This document shows positions 5,724 through 6,557 of a stretch of 6,557 nucleotides of DNA, in pieces. Made by a program: the position numbers and the translations under genes. Position 1 is the stretch's first letter, and each line of letters starts with the position of its first letter. The notes beneath the pieces were generated by a model, which was not told the origin of the DNA, did no database searches, and was given only the letters and a program-made list of their open reading frames with translations. The DNA comes from Rhodospirillaceae bacterium (lineage in GTDB: Bacteria; Pseudomonadota; Alphaproteobacteria; UBA828): NCBI GenBank assembly GCA_028819955.1, contig JAPPKP010000091.1, positions 1 to 6,557 of the forward strand, given 5' to 3'.

Positions 5724-6467
5724 ATGGTGAACGACATCGCCACGCCCCTGGACGAGCCGCCGAGTACGGAAAGCGTCTCGGTGTTCTCGTCCGTGCGGCA
5801 TGTGGACCAGCCGCCATTGGCGTTGCCGCCGGGCCTCGCCTTCGATCACCGGATCGAGATGGAAGGGCTGCGCTTCCTGGGGATGCTACCCTCCGGCGCT
5901 GTTCCCGTCGCGTTCCTGGACCCGCAGTATCGCGGCGTGCTCGACCATCTCGCCTACGGCAACGAGGGTGTGCGCCGGGGCGCGGCCCGCGCCTCGCTGC
6001 CACAGATGACGGACGAAATCCCGGCCTTCATCCGTGAGATCGACCGCTGCCTGATGCGGAGCGGCCATCTCTTCCTCTGGACCGACAAGTACCACCTCTG
6101 CACCGGGATCGGCGACTGGCTCGAGGGCACGTCCCTCGAGATCGTGGACATGGTGACGTGGCACAAGAAGCGGATCGGCATGGGCTACCGCACGAGGCGC
6201 GCGAGCGAGCACCTGATCGTGCTCCAGAAGGCGCCGCGCAAGGCCAAGGGCGTGTGGAAGGTCCACACCATCCCGGACGTGTGGAGCGAGGCCATCGGCA
6301 AGCGCAACCGCGTCCACCCGAAGCCGATAGGACTCCAGAGCGCCTTGATCGAGGCCGTCAGCAATCCGGGGGACGTGGTCATCGATCCTGCGGCCGGCTC
6401 GTTCTCAGTCATGGAGGCGTGCAGGCAGAAGGGACGCACCTTCCTCGGATGCGATATCAATGGATGA
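5724..6467 (+). CDS. Stand-alone beta-class DNA methyltransferase (N6-adenine/N4-cytosine type)
   Basis: The 247-residue protein has methyltransferase motifs in beta-class order. Motif IV is VAFLDPQYRG (62-71), where the usual second proline of DPPY is Gln68. A motif V-like GHLFLWTDKYHL (114-125) follows, then WHKKRIGMGYRTRRASEHLIVLQK (146-169), a short variable stretch (170-196) that could hold target recognition, HPKPIGLQSALIEAV (198-212), and motif I with the SAM-binding loop VIDPAAGSFSV (219-229). The protein ends soon after GRTFLGCDI. This layout parallels CcrM and other N6_N4 methylases, but it lacks a CcrM-like C-terminal extension. No restriction gene is visible, so it is orphan here. 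The ATG at 5724 has no Shine-Dalgarno; GTG at 5727 is possible. Its stop overlaps the ribosome site of the next gene 10 bases later, implying co-transcription. Target base and sequence cannot be predicted. Confidence 0.87.
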   Translation: MVNDIATPLDEPPSTESVSVFSSVRHVDQPPLALPPGLAFDHRIEMEGLRFLGMLPSGAVPVAFLDPQYRGVLDHLAYGNEGVRRGAARASLPQMTDEIPAFIREIDRCLMRSGHLFLWTDKYHLCTGIGDWLEGTSLEIVDMVTWHKKRIGMGYRTRRASEHLIVLQKAPRKAKGVWKVHTIPDVWSEAIGKRNRVHPKPIGLQSALIEAVSNPGDVVIDPAAGSFSVMEACRQKGRTFLGCDING

Positions 6468-6470
6468 GGA
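6466..6470 (+). promoter_or_regulatory. Ribosome binding site of the last gene, overlapping the methyltransferase stop
   Basis: GAGGA shares two bases with the TGA of the methyltransferase and lies seven bases before the ATG at 6478. An ATG at 6473 is followed at once by a stop, so 6478 is the start. The arrangement suggests translational coupling. Confidence 0.6.
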
Positions 6471-6477
6471 TAATGTC

Positions 6478-6557
6478 ATGATTTCGAGGCGTTTTGTCGT
6501 CGGGGCATTGGCGGCGATTCCAGCCGCTGCCGTGCTGGCGCCGGTCGCGCGCGTGCG
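6478..6557 (+). CDS. Exported protein, N-terminus only; probably DsbA-like thioredoxin-fold protein
   Basis: Only 26 codons are in the window. They read MISRRFVVGALAAIPAAAV followed by LAPVARV: a basic start with two arginines, a hydrophobic core (about 7-21), and small residues suited to signal peptidase. SRRFVV resembles the start of a Tat signal (S-R-R-x-F-L) without the usual spacing, so Sec or Tat export are both possible. The sequence shows a signal peptide only. The DsbA identity is inferred from gene order, since a DsbA-family periplasmic protein commonly follows DUF721 and precedes smc in alphaproteobacteria. Being 10 bases after the methyltransferase stop, it is likely translated from the same mRNA. 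Confidence 0.6.
   Translation, partial: MISRRFVVGALAAIPAAAVLAPVARV

Noticed and set aside
5135..5743. A 202-codon minus-strand frame opposite DUF721
   Set aside because: Antisense shadow of a recognised gene, without motif or ribosome site.

Overview
The window is GC-rich (by eye about two thirds G+C) and densely coded. It reads as a chromosomal segment of a high-GC alphaproteobacterium. The main support is the right half: mutY is divergent from a DUF721 gene, which is followed by the first residues of an exported protein. From my knowledge of alphaproteobacterial genomes, mutY, DUF721, a DsbA-type thioredoxin-fold protein and smc often sit together. No rRNA, tRNA, CRISPR array or insertion sequence was seen.

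Left part, all on the minus strand and read from right to left: mutY (5065-3953), a TPR protein fused to a putative 2-oxoglutarate/Fe(II) oxygenase (3892-2423), an alpha/beta hydrolase of the kynurenine formamidase type (2393-1548), a class V aminotransferase of the serine/alanine-glyoxylate type (1433-246), and the N-terminal two thirds of a HigB-family toxin (202 to beyond base 1). Gaps are 60, 29, 114 and 43 bases, so long co-transcripts are plausible. A 17-base inverted repeat lies in the last gap, just upstream of the toxin, where an autoregulatory operator would be expected. The toxin fragment is cut by the window edge and is easy to miss because it has no stop codon here.

Right part, on the plus strand: a DUF721 (DciA-like) gene, a 115-base partly AT-rich gap with a possible -10 element, a small stand-alone beta-class DNA methyltransferase with an unusual DPQY motif IV, and, 10 bases later, the start of an exported protein that is probably the DsbA-like member of the conserved cluster. 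The methyltransferase appears to be inserted between DUF721 and the DsbA-like gene.

Functionally the window mixes DNA maintenance (MutY repair, DUF721/DciA, a methyltransferase), small-molecule enzymes (hydrolase and aminotransferase, possibly a pair acting on amino acid derivatives), and a toxin-antitoxin edge. Most genes are recognisable families. The most noteworthy items are the truncated toxin with its palindrome, the orphan methyltransferase with DPQY, and the TPR-oxygenase fusion behind mutY. I do not see a clearly new defence or mobile system within these bases.
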